This document shows, piece by piece, positions 7,889 to 16,135 of a stretch of 64,000 nucleotides of DNA. This DNA is from Myxococcales bacterium (lineage in GTDB: Bacteria; Myxococcota_A; Polyangia; Polyangiales; GCA-016699535): positions 1,243,501 to 1,307,500 of the forward strand of contig CP064980.1 in NCBI GenBank assembly GCA_016699535.1, given 5' to 3'. The position numbers were made by a program, and so were the translations under genes. Position 1 is the first letter of the stretch; each line of letters opens with the position of its first letter. Under the pieces are notes generated by a model that saw only the letters and a list, made by a program, of their open reading frames with translations, did not search any database and was not told the DNA's origin.

Positions 7889-9311
7889 ATGAATCCTGAA
7901 TCCTTAGCTGAGGCAGAGCCAGCGGAAGTACCTTTTCGCGTCATCATCGAACCGTTTCGAATCAAAAGTGTGGAACCTGTGCGTCAGACCACACGCGTAG
8001 AGCGTGAACGGTTCATGCAGGAAGCTGGGCTAAACTTATTTAAGCTTCGCTCCGATGACGTCATGATCGATCTGTTGACCGACTCAGGCACCGGCGCCAT
8101 GTCAGCCGAGCAGTGGGCTGCCATCCAGCGAGGAGACGAGTCGTATGCCGGCTCTCCTTCCTTCCTGCGTTTTCAGCAAGCCGTGCAGGAGCTCTTTTCT
8201 TTTAAGCACGTGATTCCGACGCATCAAGGACGTGCTGCGGAGCAAATTCTATTTTCGGTGGTGGCCGGCCACGGCAAAAATTATTCCGAGCAATACCCAT
8301 TTCGATACCACCCGCGCCAACATTGAGCACACGGGCGCTAGGGCGCTGGATCTGCTGATTGCTCAGGGAAAACAACCGAGCACGCAGCATCCTTTCAAGG
8401 GCAACCTCGATACCGATGCCCTCGAAGCGCTCCTTGAAGAACATGGACCTGAGCGTATTCCACTGGTGTTGATCACCATCACCAACAATTCGGGCGGCGG
8501 ACAGCCCGTGAGTATGGCCTGCTTACGACAGGCCAAAGAAATTTGCTCGCGTCATGGCGTCCCGCTGTTTCTTGATGCCTGCCGCTTTGCCGAAAACGCC
8601 TGGTTCATTAAACAACGCGAAGCAGGGTACGCCGATAAATCGGTCAGCGAGATCACGCGCGAGATGGCCGCGTGTGCTGACGGCATGACGATGTCGGCAA
8701 AAAAAGATGGCTTGGCCAACATTGGTGGCTGGCTCGCACTCAACGACGATGCATTGGCCGATAAGTGCCGCACCCTATTGGTGATCACTGAAGGCTTTCC
8801 CACCTATGGAGGTCTGGCCGGCCGGGACCTGGAAGCCATCGCTCAGGGTTTGCATGAAGTGGTGGATCACGACTATTTGCGCTACCGCGTGCGCTCCAGC
8901 GAGTACCTCGGTGAGAAACTGCGGGAGTTGGGGATCCCCATCATGGTTCCGGTCGGCGGGCATGCTGTCTACATTGATGCTCGGGCGATGCTACCGCACA
9001 TTGCGCCGTTATCTTATCCGGGTCAGGCCCTTGCGCTTGAGCTCTACCGCGAAGGCGGTGTGCGCAGCTGCGAAATCGGCACGGTGATGTTTGGACGAAA
9101 GCCCGACGGCAGCGAGATACCTGCGGCTATGGATCTCGTGCGCCTAGCTATCCCGCGGCGCGTCTACACTCAGAGCCACATCGACTACGTGGTCGAAGTC
9201 GCCGAACGCGTCTGGCAGCGCCGCAGCTCTCTTGTGGGCCTGCGAATCACCCACGAGCCTCCTGCCCTGCGCCATTTCACCGCAACGTTTAAGTATGCAA
9301 GCGACGCTTAA
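7889..9311 (+). pseudogene. tnaA: Tryptophanase / beta-eliminating lyase, frameshifted
   Basis: A full-length (~473 aa) tryptophanase-type reading is split by one extra A in the A5 run 8276-8280. The 5' frame gives L-L-T-D-S-G-T-G-A-M-S and I-P-T-H-Q-G-R-A-A-E-Q; the other frame resumes with I-I-P-S-N-T-H-F-D-T-T-R-A-N-I-E. The PLP lysine is in M-S-A-K-K-D-G at joined residue 272, matching K270 of E. coli TnaA. T-G-A-M-S and F-D-T-T favour tryptophanase, but R-L-A-I-P-R-R-V-Y-T resembles tyrosine phenol-lyase, so substrate is uncertain. Apart from the shift the gene looks intact, implying a recent lesion, a slippage site or a sequencing error. Base composition seems richer in G+C than its surroundings, which hints at transfer. 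The stop is only 3 nt from a GGGGACATGCT repeat. Confidence 0.85.
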
Positions 9312-9314
9312 ATT

Positions 9315-9453
9315 GGGGACATGCTTCGATCTAAATAACAGAATGATCGCACATGTTTATATGTACGATCGCGACACCTTTTCCTTAAGGTTTCGCGATC
9401 GAGTTTATAACATTTCGAATGTAACATCAGTGATTCGTCGTGAGCATGTCCCC
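9315..9453. repeat. 139-bp repeat, diverged copy 3 of the GGGGACATGCT family
   Basis: GGGGACATGCTT at the left and GAGCATGTCCCC at the right, about the same length as copies 1 and 2. Internal similarity survives near the ends (AGAATGATCGCA against AGAATGATTGCA in copy 2), while the centre differs. It starts 3 nt after the tnaA stop and is followed by another AGTCCCCAAGC echo. Confidence 0.75.
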
Positions 9454-9500
9454 AAGCAGTCCCCAAGCAAAATTTAGTTGCCAAGTCAAAACCATTCACG

Positions 9501-9839
9501 ATGCCAATATTGTTGCGACGATGCTGGCACACAACGTCAAACGTCTTATCACAGCAAACACACAAGACTGTAGCCGATTTGCTGATGCCATCGCCCTCTT
9601 CACGCTACTGGATTTCTGATGCGGCGCTTTTCAGGCAGGCCCAGGGCTGTGACCGAGATCGCGATATACTTGCACTGCTGCTTTGCGATGCAAACTCAGC
9701 TTGACAAGGCCCCGGGCTGGCCATCCGTCCAAGCACTGTGCGCACGCACATCGAACACCTTCGAGCAAAACTTGGCGTACACACCCGCGCCGCAGCCGTT
9801 GCCAAACTGGCGGCGCGGCGGCGAGGACAGCTAAGCTAG
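9501..9839 (+). pseudogene. LuxR-type regulator remnant with in-frame TGA
   Basis: One frame from 9501 reads R-D-R-D-I-L-A-L-L-L-C-D-A-N-S-A, a TGA at 9702-9704, then L-A-I-R-P-S-T-V-R-T-H-I-E-H-L-R-A-K-L-G-V and R-A-A-A-V-A-K-L, ending at TAG 9837-9839. This is a recognisable LuxR/GerE helix-turn-helix interrupted once (CGA to TGA would restore it) between helix 2 and the recognition helix. The N-terminal sensory part is missing or unrecognisable. Third damaged gene in a row, so the region appears to be decaying. Confidence 0.7.
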
Positions 9840-10049
9840 TTTACGAGTATCCTTTGCCGTCCATCAATTCTTGTTCTCCAACTTCTTTTAGGCAGTGGTG
9901 ACATAATAATCCTCAAGGGAACTGTTGACCCTGTGGGCTAGGTCGCAGGATGTAGTTTCATTCAGAGAGATCGTGAAAATGGTCAATGATTGAATGGCGT
10001 TCTCCTTGAACGCGTACCGCGCTTCCCCTCATCTCTAATTTTATGGCGA

Positions 10050-10065
10050 TGGCATGAAATATGCA
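10050..10065 (+). promoter_or_regulatory. Sigma-54-like promoter (-24/-12)
   Basis: TGGCATGAAATATGCA has the invariant GG-N10-GC spacing of RpoN promoters; the -12 part is ATGCA rather than TTGCA. A start site ~12 nt downstream would fall almost on the ATG at 10077. Same TGGCAT half as the sites at 32844 and 42839. Confidence 0.4.
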
Positions 10066-10076
10066 TCTGCTTAGCG

Positions 10077-11459
10077 ATGATGAAGAAACAATCTTGTATT
10101 ATAGGTTTCTGCCTGATTTCGTTACTCGTAGTGTCTTTCGCGACTTTCTTAAGTGGATGTAGTCCGCTCTCCTCCTTCGAGGGAGGTCAAAGCAACGATG
10201 CCATCAGCGAGGAAGGCCAAGCCCTATGGACGGCCAAAGCAAAGACGGACAGCTCAAAGTACATCTACGGTATTGAGGGTGGTGGTTTAGCGGAGATTGA
10301 AGAAGATCAAGTGTCAAGCGGGAGCGACGTTGAAGTGTATGGCGTCAACGAATGGTGGGTCCAGATTCATCGCTTGAATGTCTTTTTGCCACGTGATGCG
10401 GTGGATTTTGAGGGTGTGGATATAAGTCATGATCCAGAGCCTTTTTTTAGCACCAAGGTTGCGGCATCCCCTGAGGGTTGTCTGATTACCACCATAAACA
10501 AGTGGGGTAACTTTGAAGATATTTCGCGCGTTTTTAACGGACAAGATGTGGGCGTTTACGCCTTTGATGGCGGGTACGCCCAAATCAGTCCATGGCTTCA
10601 CTGGATTCCAACACGCTGTTTAGCGTCGATTCCTGAAGAGATTGCCGATGCGGAAATGAAAGTCGAAGTGGATGGCTTCATCCGACAATACGCCGATGCG
10701 GAAGGTAATCTTCAAGGGCGAGTCATTTGCTACGAAAACCAAGGCCGCATTTACCTCGGTTTCGATGGACAAGAATACAGTGGTCCTCGAGACGGAAGCG
10801 AATGTGCCTTTAGCGAGACCATTCCCCGCTGGGAAACCGCTGCGCCATCACCGGTTTGGTGTCCAACTTTTGGTGAATGCCAGCCTGCGACGACAAAGGA
10901 AACACCTTTTATAAATAGGCTGGAACTATCGCTTCTGCTTTCTTGGTTCTCTCTTAGTGGTCAAGTCGTGCAAGATGTTGAATTTGGACCCACGGGTGGT
11001 GGCAGGATTATTTCAGGGTTCTTGGGAGCCACACCGCAACAAATCAACGGAGCAGCTCAATCGCAAGCCATCGACTTCATGTTCATTTTCGCAGCCACCG
11101 CGCCGCGCATTCGAGCACTGAAATCGGTTGCGTTTGAAGCCGAAGAAGGCCTCACTGGTTCGTCTGCTTCCGTAGCTGCTCCCGTGGCAACCGTGGCTGC
11201 GCCGTTGTTAGACACCATAGCGGTAGTACCTGACAACGAGGTTATTGTTATGGCAGGGAATTCCAGCAACCCAAATCGTTTTATACTCAAACCGCAAGAT
11301 CGGATCGCTATTGGCGAGGTAACAACGCCAGGTAAATCCGCCGGAATCGCAACGTCTTTCGAATTCGAGCCGGAAATCAATTCGTTGCTGGGTCGCGCCG
11401 TAAAGCCGGGGATCGCATATCCGGTGCCTTCGTGGGGATATCAGAAATGCGGGCTTTGA
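10077..11459 (+). CDS. Uncharacterised lipoprotein, C-terminus altered by frameshifts
   Basis: Start placed at ATG 10077 (10080 also possible) because the protein then begins M-M-K-K and has a good type II signal, hydrophobic to F-L-S-G-C. No family was recognised. The middle has W-V-Q-I-H-R and W-L-H-W-I-P-T-R-C-L-A stretches; around residue 280 a W-C-P-T-F-G-E-C segment precedes a region that reads like a separate C-terminal module. The printed frame ends at 11459, but coding continues to 11598 if one base is restored in the AAA at 11402-11404 and one in the GGGG at 11434-11437. The restored tail contains A-G-D-R-I-S-G-A-F-V-G and A-G-F-D-V-V-H-T-P-L, resembling compact C-terminal modules of some secreted toxins; that resemblance is weak. 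A sigma-54-like promoter lies just upstream. Confidence 0.65.
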   Translation: MMKKQSCIIGFCLISLLVVSFATFLSGCSPLSSFEGGQSNDAISEEGQALWTAKAKTDSSKYIYGIEGGGLAEIEEDQVSSGSDVEVYGVNEWWVQIHRLNVFLPRDAVDFEGVDISHDPEPFFSTKVAASPEGCLITTINKWGNFEDISRVFNGQDVGVYAFDGGYAQISPWLHWIPTRCLASIPEEIADAEMKVEVDGFIRQYADAEGNLQGRVICYENQGRIYLGFDGQEYSGPRDGSECAFSETIPRWETAAPSPVWCPTFGECQPATTKETPFINRLELSLLLSWFSLSGQVVQDVEFGPTGGGRIISGFLGATPQQINGAAQSQAIDFMFIFAATAPRIRALKSVAFEAEEGLTGSSASVAAPVATVAAPLLDTIAVVPDNEVIVMAGNSSNPNRFILKPQDRIAIGEVTTPGKSAGIATSFEFEPEINSLLGRAVKPGIAYPVPSWGYQKCGL

Positions 11460-11460
11460 T

Positions 11461-11598
11461 GTGGTGCATACGCCGCTTCCCAACAATCCGAACCACGTTA
11501 GAATTATACCGCAACCAGGTTACTCGTTTGAGGATGAAGCTAGTCGCGAGGGTTTAGCTGCGGTATTCGACTTGTTCTACAAGCTACAACATCATTAA
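11461..11598 (+). other. Out-of-frame coding tail belonging to the preceding lipoprotein gene
   Basis: Starting at GTG 11461 this stretch has no stop until TAA 11596-11598 and reads V-V-H-T-P-L-P-N-N-P-N-H-V-R-I-I-P, then G-Y-S-F-E-D-E-A. The conserved-looking composition and its exact junction with the upstream gene make it a displaced 3' end rather than a separate gene. Two single-base losses within 35 bp explain the shift. Confidence 0.6.
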
Positions 11599-11615
11599 CG
11601 ATGGCTTTTAGAAAG

Positions 11616-13061
11616 CTATAGCTCATTAACCTCACGCACGAGGTCTTGGAGGACGGCTTTGGCGTCGCCGAAGATCATGGTGGTGTTGTCGCGGTCGAAA
11701 AGATCGTTCTTGACGCCGGCATAGCCTGCGCCGAGGCTTCGTTTGACGACGAATACTGTTGTGGCGTTGTAGGCTTCTAAAATAGGCATACCATAGATAG
11801 GGCTGTTTTTGTTTTCCTGGGCAGCGGGATTCACCACGTCGTTGGCGCCAAGAATGATGGCTACGTCGGTACGCTTAAACTCAGGGTTGACTTGCTCAAG
11901 TTCCAAGAGCTTCTCATAGGGAACATCTGCTTCGGCTAGGAGCACGTTCATGTGTCCTGGCATGCGGCCGGCCACAGGATGAATGGCGTAGGTAACTTTG
12001 CAGCCGCGCTTTTCCAAAAGGGTCGCGAGCTCGCGTACTGCATGTTGGGCTTGGGCAACAGCCAGTCCATAACCTGGCACAACAACAACGCTGGTGGCTG
12101 ACTCCAAAACCATGGCCGCATCTTCTGCGCCGCAAGAGCGAATGTTGGTGTACTCCTGCGAGCCTGAGTCCGCTGCAGCATCATCGCCACCAAAGCCGCC
12201 CACCAAGACGTTAAGTAGTGATCGGTTCATGGCTTTGCACATGATTTCGGTAAGAATCAAGCCAGCGGCACCAACCATCGCACCAGCGATGATGAGTACG
12301 TTATTGTGAATGACAAAGCCTGCCGCACAGGCCGCCACACCTGAATAGGAGTTGAGCAACGATACCACAACCGGCATGTCGGCTCCGCCAATGGGAATGA
12401 CCAGCAAAATACCAAGCACAAGACTGGCGACTGTAAATATAGAAAGACTTAGTAGTGCGTGGTTTGGCTCGTTTGTCAGGTAGCCAAAGTAGGCTCCGAC
12501 CGCGATAATGCCTGCTCCCAAAAGAAGGTTTATGAAGTGTCGCGCTGGAAGCAAAATAGGTTTGCCGTTGTTGAGGCTACCGTTGAGCTTGAGATAGGCA
12601 ACAAAGCTTCCGGAGAGTGTGACTGCACCAATCAGAATCGAAAGCACAATCGTAAGGGCTTGAACTGCGCCGGTCTCACCAGAGCTTTTGGCAAGGGTGA
12701 TTCCACTTGCTGAAAGATCAGCGAGCCAGTCGTTGAATACAACGGCTAGCGCAACGAGTGCCGAAGCTGCGCCACCAAAACCGTTAAAGATAGCAACGGT
12801 CTCCGGCATGGCTGTCATCGGAACGCGAAGGGCAATGACGGTGCCGATGACGCTACCAAGGGCAATGCCCGAAAGAATCCAGCGGTAATCGACAATGCCA
12901 AGTTCGAGCAAAGTAGCAGCGACGGCCAAGAACATGGCAAAGGCAGCAAGATTGTTTCCCGCGCGCGAAGTTTTGACGCGCGAGAGCTTCTTCAAGCCAA
13001 AAATGAAAAGGCTTGCCGACAAAATATAAAGGAGTTGAACAAGGATTTCCGAGCCTGACAT
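11616..13061 (-). CDS. pntB: NAD(P) transhydrogenase subunit beta
   Basis: 481 aa, inner-membrane and NADP(H)-binding subunit of the proton-translocating transhydrogenase. About nine membrane segments fill the first ~270 residues, including G-G-F-G-G-A-A-S-A-L-V. The C-terminal NADP domain (dIII) has V-P-G-Y-G-L-A-V-A-Q-A-Q, A-I-H-P-V-A-G-R-M-P-G-H-M-N-V-L-L-A-E-A and I-L-G-A-N-D-V-V-N-P-A, all hallmark motifs. GAAGGAG 10 nt before the ATG is a good ribosome site. It is the last gene of the pntAA-pntAB-pntB operon, separated from pntAB by 204 nt that contain a palindromic repeat. Role: uses the proton gradient to make NADPH from NADH. Confidence 0.95.
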   Translation of the reverse strand: MSGSEILVQLLYILSASLFIFGLKKLSRVKTSRAGNNLAAFAMFLAVAATLLELGIVDYRWILSGIALGSVIGTVIALRVPMTAMPETVAIFNGFGGAASALVALAVVFNDWLADLSASGITLAKSSGETGAVQALTIVLSILIGAVTLSGSFVAYLKLNGSLNNGKPILLPARHFINLLLGAGIIAVGAYFGYLTNEPNHALLSLSIFTVASLVLGILLVIPIGGADMPVVVSLLNSYSGVAACAAGFVIHNNVLIIAGAMVGAAGLILTEIMCKAMNRSLLNVLVGGFGGDDAAADSGSQEYTNIRSCGAEDAAMVLESATSVVVVPGYGLAVAQAQHAVRELATLLEKRGCKVTYAIHPVAGRMPGHMNVLLAEADVPYEKLLELEQVNPEFKRTDVAIILGANDVVNPAAQENKNSPIYGMPILEAYNATTVFVVKRSLGAGYAGVKNDLFDRDNTTMIFGDAKAVLQDLVREVNEL

Positions 13062-13115
13062 CTTTAGCGTACTCCTTCATAATGGTGAGACTGCGCTGAA
13101 GTTAGCAAACATATC

Positions 13116-13230
13116 TTTTCACGAGGACTTTGTGGGGTCGAGCGCGCCCGAGTGACGAGGAGGCACGTACATGAGTACTTGCCGACGAGGAGCGAGGCCG
13201 TAAGCCGAAGCCACAAAGTCCTCGTGGAAA
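13116..13230. repeat. ~115-bp palindromic repeat inside the pnt operon
   Basis: Arms CACGAGGACTTTGTGG (13120-13135) and its exact reverse complement (13211-13226) extend to 13116 and 13230 with one mismatch. The ~75-bp centre is rich in CCTCCTCG-type words and resembles, in the opposite orientation, the centre of 42514-42627. It sits between pntAB and pntB and is untranslated. Dispersed palindromic element; may form an RNA structure that sets relative pntB expression. Confidence 0.75.
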
Positions 13231-13265
13231 GTGCTTGCAAAAAAAGTGTTCTAAAAGAATCCATC

Positions 13266-13553
13266 TTAGCGCTTCTTTCCGAACATCTTGAGCATGCGGT
13301 CGGTTACGACAAAACCGCCTACTACGTTAATTGTTGCAAGGACAATGGCTGCAGCGCCAAGGATGTTGGCTAAACTTGGCTCCGCGCTATGGGCCACGCT
13401 GATGGCTCCCACAATGGTGATGCCGCTGATAGCATTCGCACCTGACATCAAAGGGGTGTGCAGCGTTGGAGGGACTTTGTTAATGACTTCAAATCCTACA
13501 AAGCAAGAAAGAACGAATACATAAAGGCCAATGAGCAGAGTTCCCGTCGCCAT
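13266..13553 (-). CDS. pntAB: NAD(P) transhydrogenase subunit alpha 2 (membrane part)
   Basis: 95 aa with three hydrophobic segments, including L-Y-V-F-V-L-S-C-F-V-G-F-E-V-I and the family motif H-T-P-L-M-S-G-A-N-A-I-S-G-I. This is the small membrane half of the alpha subunit, separate from pntAA as in three-gene operons such as that of Rhodospirillum. The start ATG overlaps the pntAA stop (TGATG), so translation is coupled. Together with PntB it forms the proton channel domain dII. Confidence 0.93.
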   Translation of the reverse strand: MATGTLLIGLYVFVLSCFVGFEVINKVPPTLHTPLMSGANAISGITIVGAISVAHSAEPSLANILGAAAIVLATINVVGGFVVTDRMLKMFGKKR

Positions 13554-14710
13554 CAGTTGCCTCCTTCAATAAGTTGTTTGATCCGATCGTTGCGGATGCT
13601 TCCTTGATAAGTCAGTAAAGTGCCAGCGATGATTTCATCATCGAGATCGAGGCTAATATTTCCATCCTTAACCATGAGTTCAAGAAGGGTGAATACGTTA
13701 CGCGCATAAAGCTGGCTTGCGTCTTTTGACACCGTTGCAGGCAGATTGGAATCGCCGATGATGGTGACACCCTCGGCAACGACGGTTTTGTCGAGCTCTG
13801 AAAATTCGCAGTTGCCACCCGCGGCCACGGCAAGATCGACAATCACCGAACCCTTTTTCATGGAAGACACCATCTCTTTGCTTACAAGCTTTGGTGCAGG
13901 TCTTCCAGGAACAAGCGCTGTGGTGATGACAACATCGGCTTGTTTGATATGTTCGCTGACGATTTCACGCTGTTTGCGCAAAAACTCAGGTCCCATTTCT
14001 TTGGCGTAGCCGCCTGTGCCCGCGCCGCTTTCAAGTTCCGGTAAGTCAATGAACTTAGCTCCCAGCGATTCTACTTGTTCTTGAACTTCGGGCCGAATGT
14101 CAGAGACTTCGACTGTAGCGCCAAGTCGTTTTGCAGTGGCTACGGCTTGAAGGCCAGCAACGCCAGCGCCCATAATCACTACTTTTGCGGGCTTGACGGT
14201 GCCTGCCGCGGTCATGAGCAATGGAAAATGCGATGGCAGGTGTGCGGCAGCCAACAGCACAGCTTTATAACCCGCGATGCTTGCCTGTGACGATAACGCA
14301 TCCATGCTTTGCGCACGACTGATGCGTGGGATCATTTCCATGGGCAAGGACGAGACCTTTCGGTCTCTTAGCATGATGATGGCGTCTTTGCTGTCAAAGG
14401 GAGCAAGCAAAGCGATGAGCAATGCTCCTTCTTTGATGAGCGAAGCTTCGTGCGCTCCAAGCACAGGGTTTTGTCCAAGCGGGGCCACCTTGATAATGAT
14501 GTCTGCGGAGCTCCATTGCTGGGCCGAGGTCTCAACGATGCTTGCGCCTGCGTTTACGTAGTCCTCATCGCTAATAAATGCGCCTTGGCCGGCATTGCTT
14601 TCTACGCATACCTGTAAGCCAAGCTTGCATAGCTTTTTTACGGTTTCGGGAGTTGCTGCAACACGGCTTTCATGTTGCTGCCATTCTTTGGGCACCAAGA
14701 CTGTTGCCAT
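13553..14710 (-). CDS. pntAA: NAD(P) transhydrogenase subunit alpha 1 (NAD-binding)
   Basis: 385 aa, same size as PntAA from three-subunit transhydrogenases. Alanine dehydrogenase/PNT fold: the N-terminal domain begins with V-P-K-E-W-Q-Q-H-E-S-R-V-A-A-T-P-E-T and the NAD Rossmann motif is V-I-M-G-A-G-V-A-G-L-Q-A-V. The catalytic-loop region R-A-Q-S-M-D-A-L-S-S-Q is present. Hydrophilic, cytoplasmic dI domain binding NAD(H). AGGA lies 6 nt before the ATG. First gene of the operon; its 310-nt upstream region, shared with the ECF sigma gene, carries two AACATGCCAA palindromes that may regulate one or both sides. Plain alanine dehydrogenase is unlikely given the downstream pntAB and pntB. Confidence 0.93.
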   Translation of the reverse strand: MATVLVPKEWQQHESRVAATPETVKKLCKLGLQVCVESNAGQGAFISDEDYVNAGASIVETSAQQWSSADIIIKVAPLGQNPVLGAHEASLIKEGALLIALLAPFDSKDAIIMLRDRKVSSLPMEMIPRISRAQSMDALSSQASIAGYKAVLLAAAHLPSHFPLLMTAAGTVKPAKVVIMGAGVAGLQAVATAKRLGATVEVSDIRPEVQEQVESLGAKFIDLPELESGAGTGGYAKEMGPEFLRKQREIVSEHIKQADVVITTALVPGRPAPKLVSKEMVSSMKKGSVIVDLAVAAGGNCEFSELDKTVVAEGVTIIGDSNLPATVSKDASQLYARNVFTLLELMVKDGNISLDLDDEIIAGTLLTYQGSIRNDRIKQLIEGGN

Positions 14711-14819
14711 TGTGAATCCTATGTGATTTTGGAAGAATTTTCGGCAGAGTCTGCGAAAAGCGAGAAAAGATCAATTTTGAAATGGCTGCTTGCGGTTAGC
14801 TTGATCCATAGATCGCTGA

Positions 14820-14874
14820 AACATGCCAAAATTGGCGTTTTTTGTTCGAAAACATGCCAATTTTGGCATGTTTT
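14820..14874. promoter_or_regulatory. Tandem AACATGCCAA palindromes between pntAA and the ECF sigma gene
   Basis: 14849-14874 is AAAACATGCCAA, two T, then the exact reverse complement of that 12-mer. A second, degenerate copy (GCCAA-AA-TTGGC core) covers 14820-14841. Their centres are 31 bp apart, about three helical turns. The better copy overlaps the possible -35 of a promoter with TATACT just downstream toward the sigma gene. The position between divergent genes argues for an operator pair rather than terminators. Confidence 0.55.
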
Positions 14875-15020
14875 GTTGATAATTATACTCTATATCAAAT
14901 AGCTCCCAAGAGCTGTGACAATTTGTTTAACAAAGCGATAGTTGGCGGCATGTACCTCTTGAGATGCAAAATCCAGCAGTTCATTTCGCATTTGCGGCAA
15001 AATTGGCAGGAGGCCTAAGG

Positions 15021-15539
15021 GTGGAACCACTGAGCGCTGCCCTTGAGCAGCAAGTCTTGTTGAGTGCGGCGATTTCAGGTGATGGGATAGCTTTTCGAAA
15101 GCTTGTTAGCCCTCATCTTGAAATGCTGCACCGTTTAGCGGCCCGTGCTTGCAGCGATCCGGAGCTCGCTAAAGACGCCGTGCAAGAAAGTCTTGTCCTT
15201 GCATACATGCGTTTGTCGTCGGTTAAAGAACAGGGCAGTGTACGGGCGTTTTTGGCAGGTATCACGGTAAAGCGTTCGAAAACTTTGCTGCGCTCAGAAA
15301 AGCGACGAGCAAAGCGACAGGCAGAATACGGCGATAGGCGACGGTATACCCAGCCCGATGAAATGCTTGGTGCGAAGGAAATGGCTGCTCGGGTTCGAGA
15401 AATTTTGGCAAGCATGCCAAGCAAACGCAGCCAAGTGGCGATGTTGCGTCTTGATGCGAAACTTAGCTACGCAGAGATAGCTGAAGCATTAAAGATAAGT
15501 GAACGATCTGCGCGAGTGCTTTTGCATCTTGCTCTTTAA
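15021..15539 (+). CDS. ECF-type RNA polymerase sigma factor
   Basis: 172 aa from GTG 15021, chosen because AGGAGG (15008-15013) lies 7 nt upstream; an in-frame ATG at 14964 has no such site. Region 2 spans about residues 15-80 with H-R-L-A-A-R-A-C-S-D-P-E-L-A-K-D-A-V-Q-E-S; region 4 is at the C-terminus with S-Y-A-E-I-A-E-A-L-K-I-S-E-R-S-A-R-V, a typical helix-turn-helix. There is no region 1.1 or 3, hence the ECF class. Followed after 21 nt by a single-pass membrane protein in the usual anti-sigma position, then by a Spy-like periplasmic protein. Inference: an envelope- or metal-stress signalling unit. Confidence 0.88.
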   Translation: MEPLSAALEQQVLLSAAISGDGIAFRKLVSPHLEMLHRLAARACSDPELAKDAVQESLVLAYMRLSSVKEQGSVRAFLAGITVKRSKTLLRSEKRRAKRQAEYGDRRRYTQPDEMLGAKEMAARVREILASMPSKRSQVAMLRLDAKLSYAEIAEALKISERSARVLLHLAL

Positions 15540-15560
15540 AGAAATTGAACAAGGCATAAA

Positions 15561-16058
15561 ATGAATGAGGAGCGTATGATTATGGATCAAAATAAAAAAA
15601 ATCATTCCTCGATCACGGAGCTTGAGATGCGTGTGCAGCAAGTATTTGATGAAAGTGCTTCGGGCTTAAGTGTTTCAGAGGAGCAGCAGCTGGGGCGTTA
15701 CGCTGCACAGATTCCAGATAGCCGGAAGCCAAAGCAGCGGGCATGGAGTTGGATATGGATAACTCCAGGTGCATTGGCTGCAGCGCTTGCATTATTAGTG
15801 GCGTTTCATTTGCCGGCTCCCGTCGAGCATAAGAACCTAAAGAAAGTTGCGAGTGTTCAATCGCGGGTCGTTGTTCCTCGTGATAGCGAAGAGTCGAATG
15901 GTGATGAGGCAGCACAAAGCACTACAACATGGAGCGATGAAGAACTTGAAGATATGGCGCTTGTAGCCAGTGTTGATTTGTTTGGCATCGATACTTTGCA
16001 TGCGGGTCTTGACGAAGAAGAGCAGCTTGCGATTGAGATGGCTTACGATGAATTTTAA
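15561..16058 (+). CDS. Single-pass membrane protein, probable anti-sigma factor partner
   Basis: 165 aa from ATG 15561; ATG 15582 is possible because GAGGAG lies 9 nt before it. The N-terminal ~70 residues are soluble and predicted cytoplasmic, one membrane segment follows (W-I-T-P-G-A-L-A-A-A-L-A-L-L-V-A-F), and the C-terminal ~70 residues are acidic and periplasmic. No zinc-finger H-x3-C-x2-C is present, so it is not a ZAS-type anti-sigma. The role is inferred from gene order behind an ECF sigma gene and from topology. The acidic tail (E-E-L-E-D-M-A, D-E-E-E-Q-L) could sense cations or bind the next gene product. Confidence 0.6.
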   Translation: MNEERMIMDQNKKNHSSITELEMRVQQVFDESASGLSVSEEQQLGRYAAQIPDSRKPKQRAWSWIWITPGALAAALALLVAFHLPAPVEHKNLKKVASVQSRVVVPRDSEESNGDEAAQSTTTWSDEELEDMALVASVDLFGIDTLHAGLDEEEQLAIEMAYDEF

Positions 16059-16135
16059 AAAGTCATTCTATTTTTTTAACACTTACCGAAGCTGCGGCAC
16101 TTACTAATCAAAGATTGAGTCAAAGGAGAGTTGAG

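Noticed and set aside
13064..13264. Minus-strand open frame in the pntAB-pntB gap
   Set aside because: It is entirely palindromic repeat, with no ribosome site or protein-like composition.
14820..14874. Reading the palindromes as terminators
   Set aside because: They lie between divergent genes, so no transcript ends there; the operator explanation fits better.
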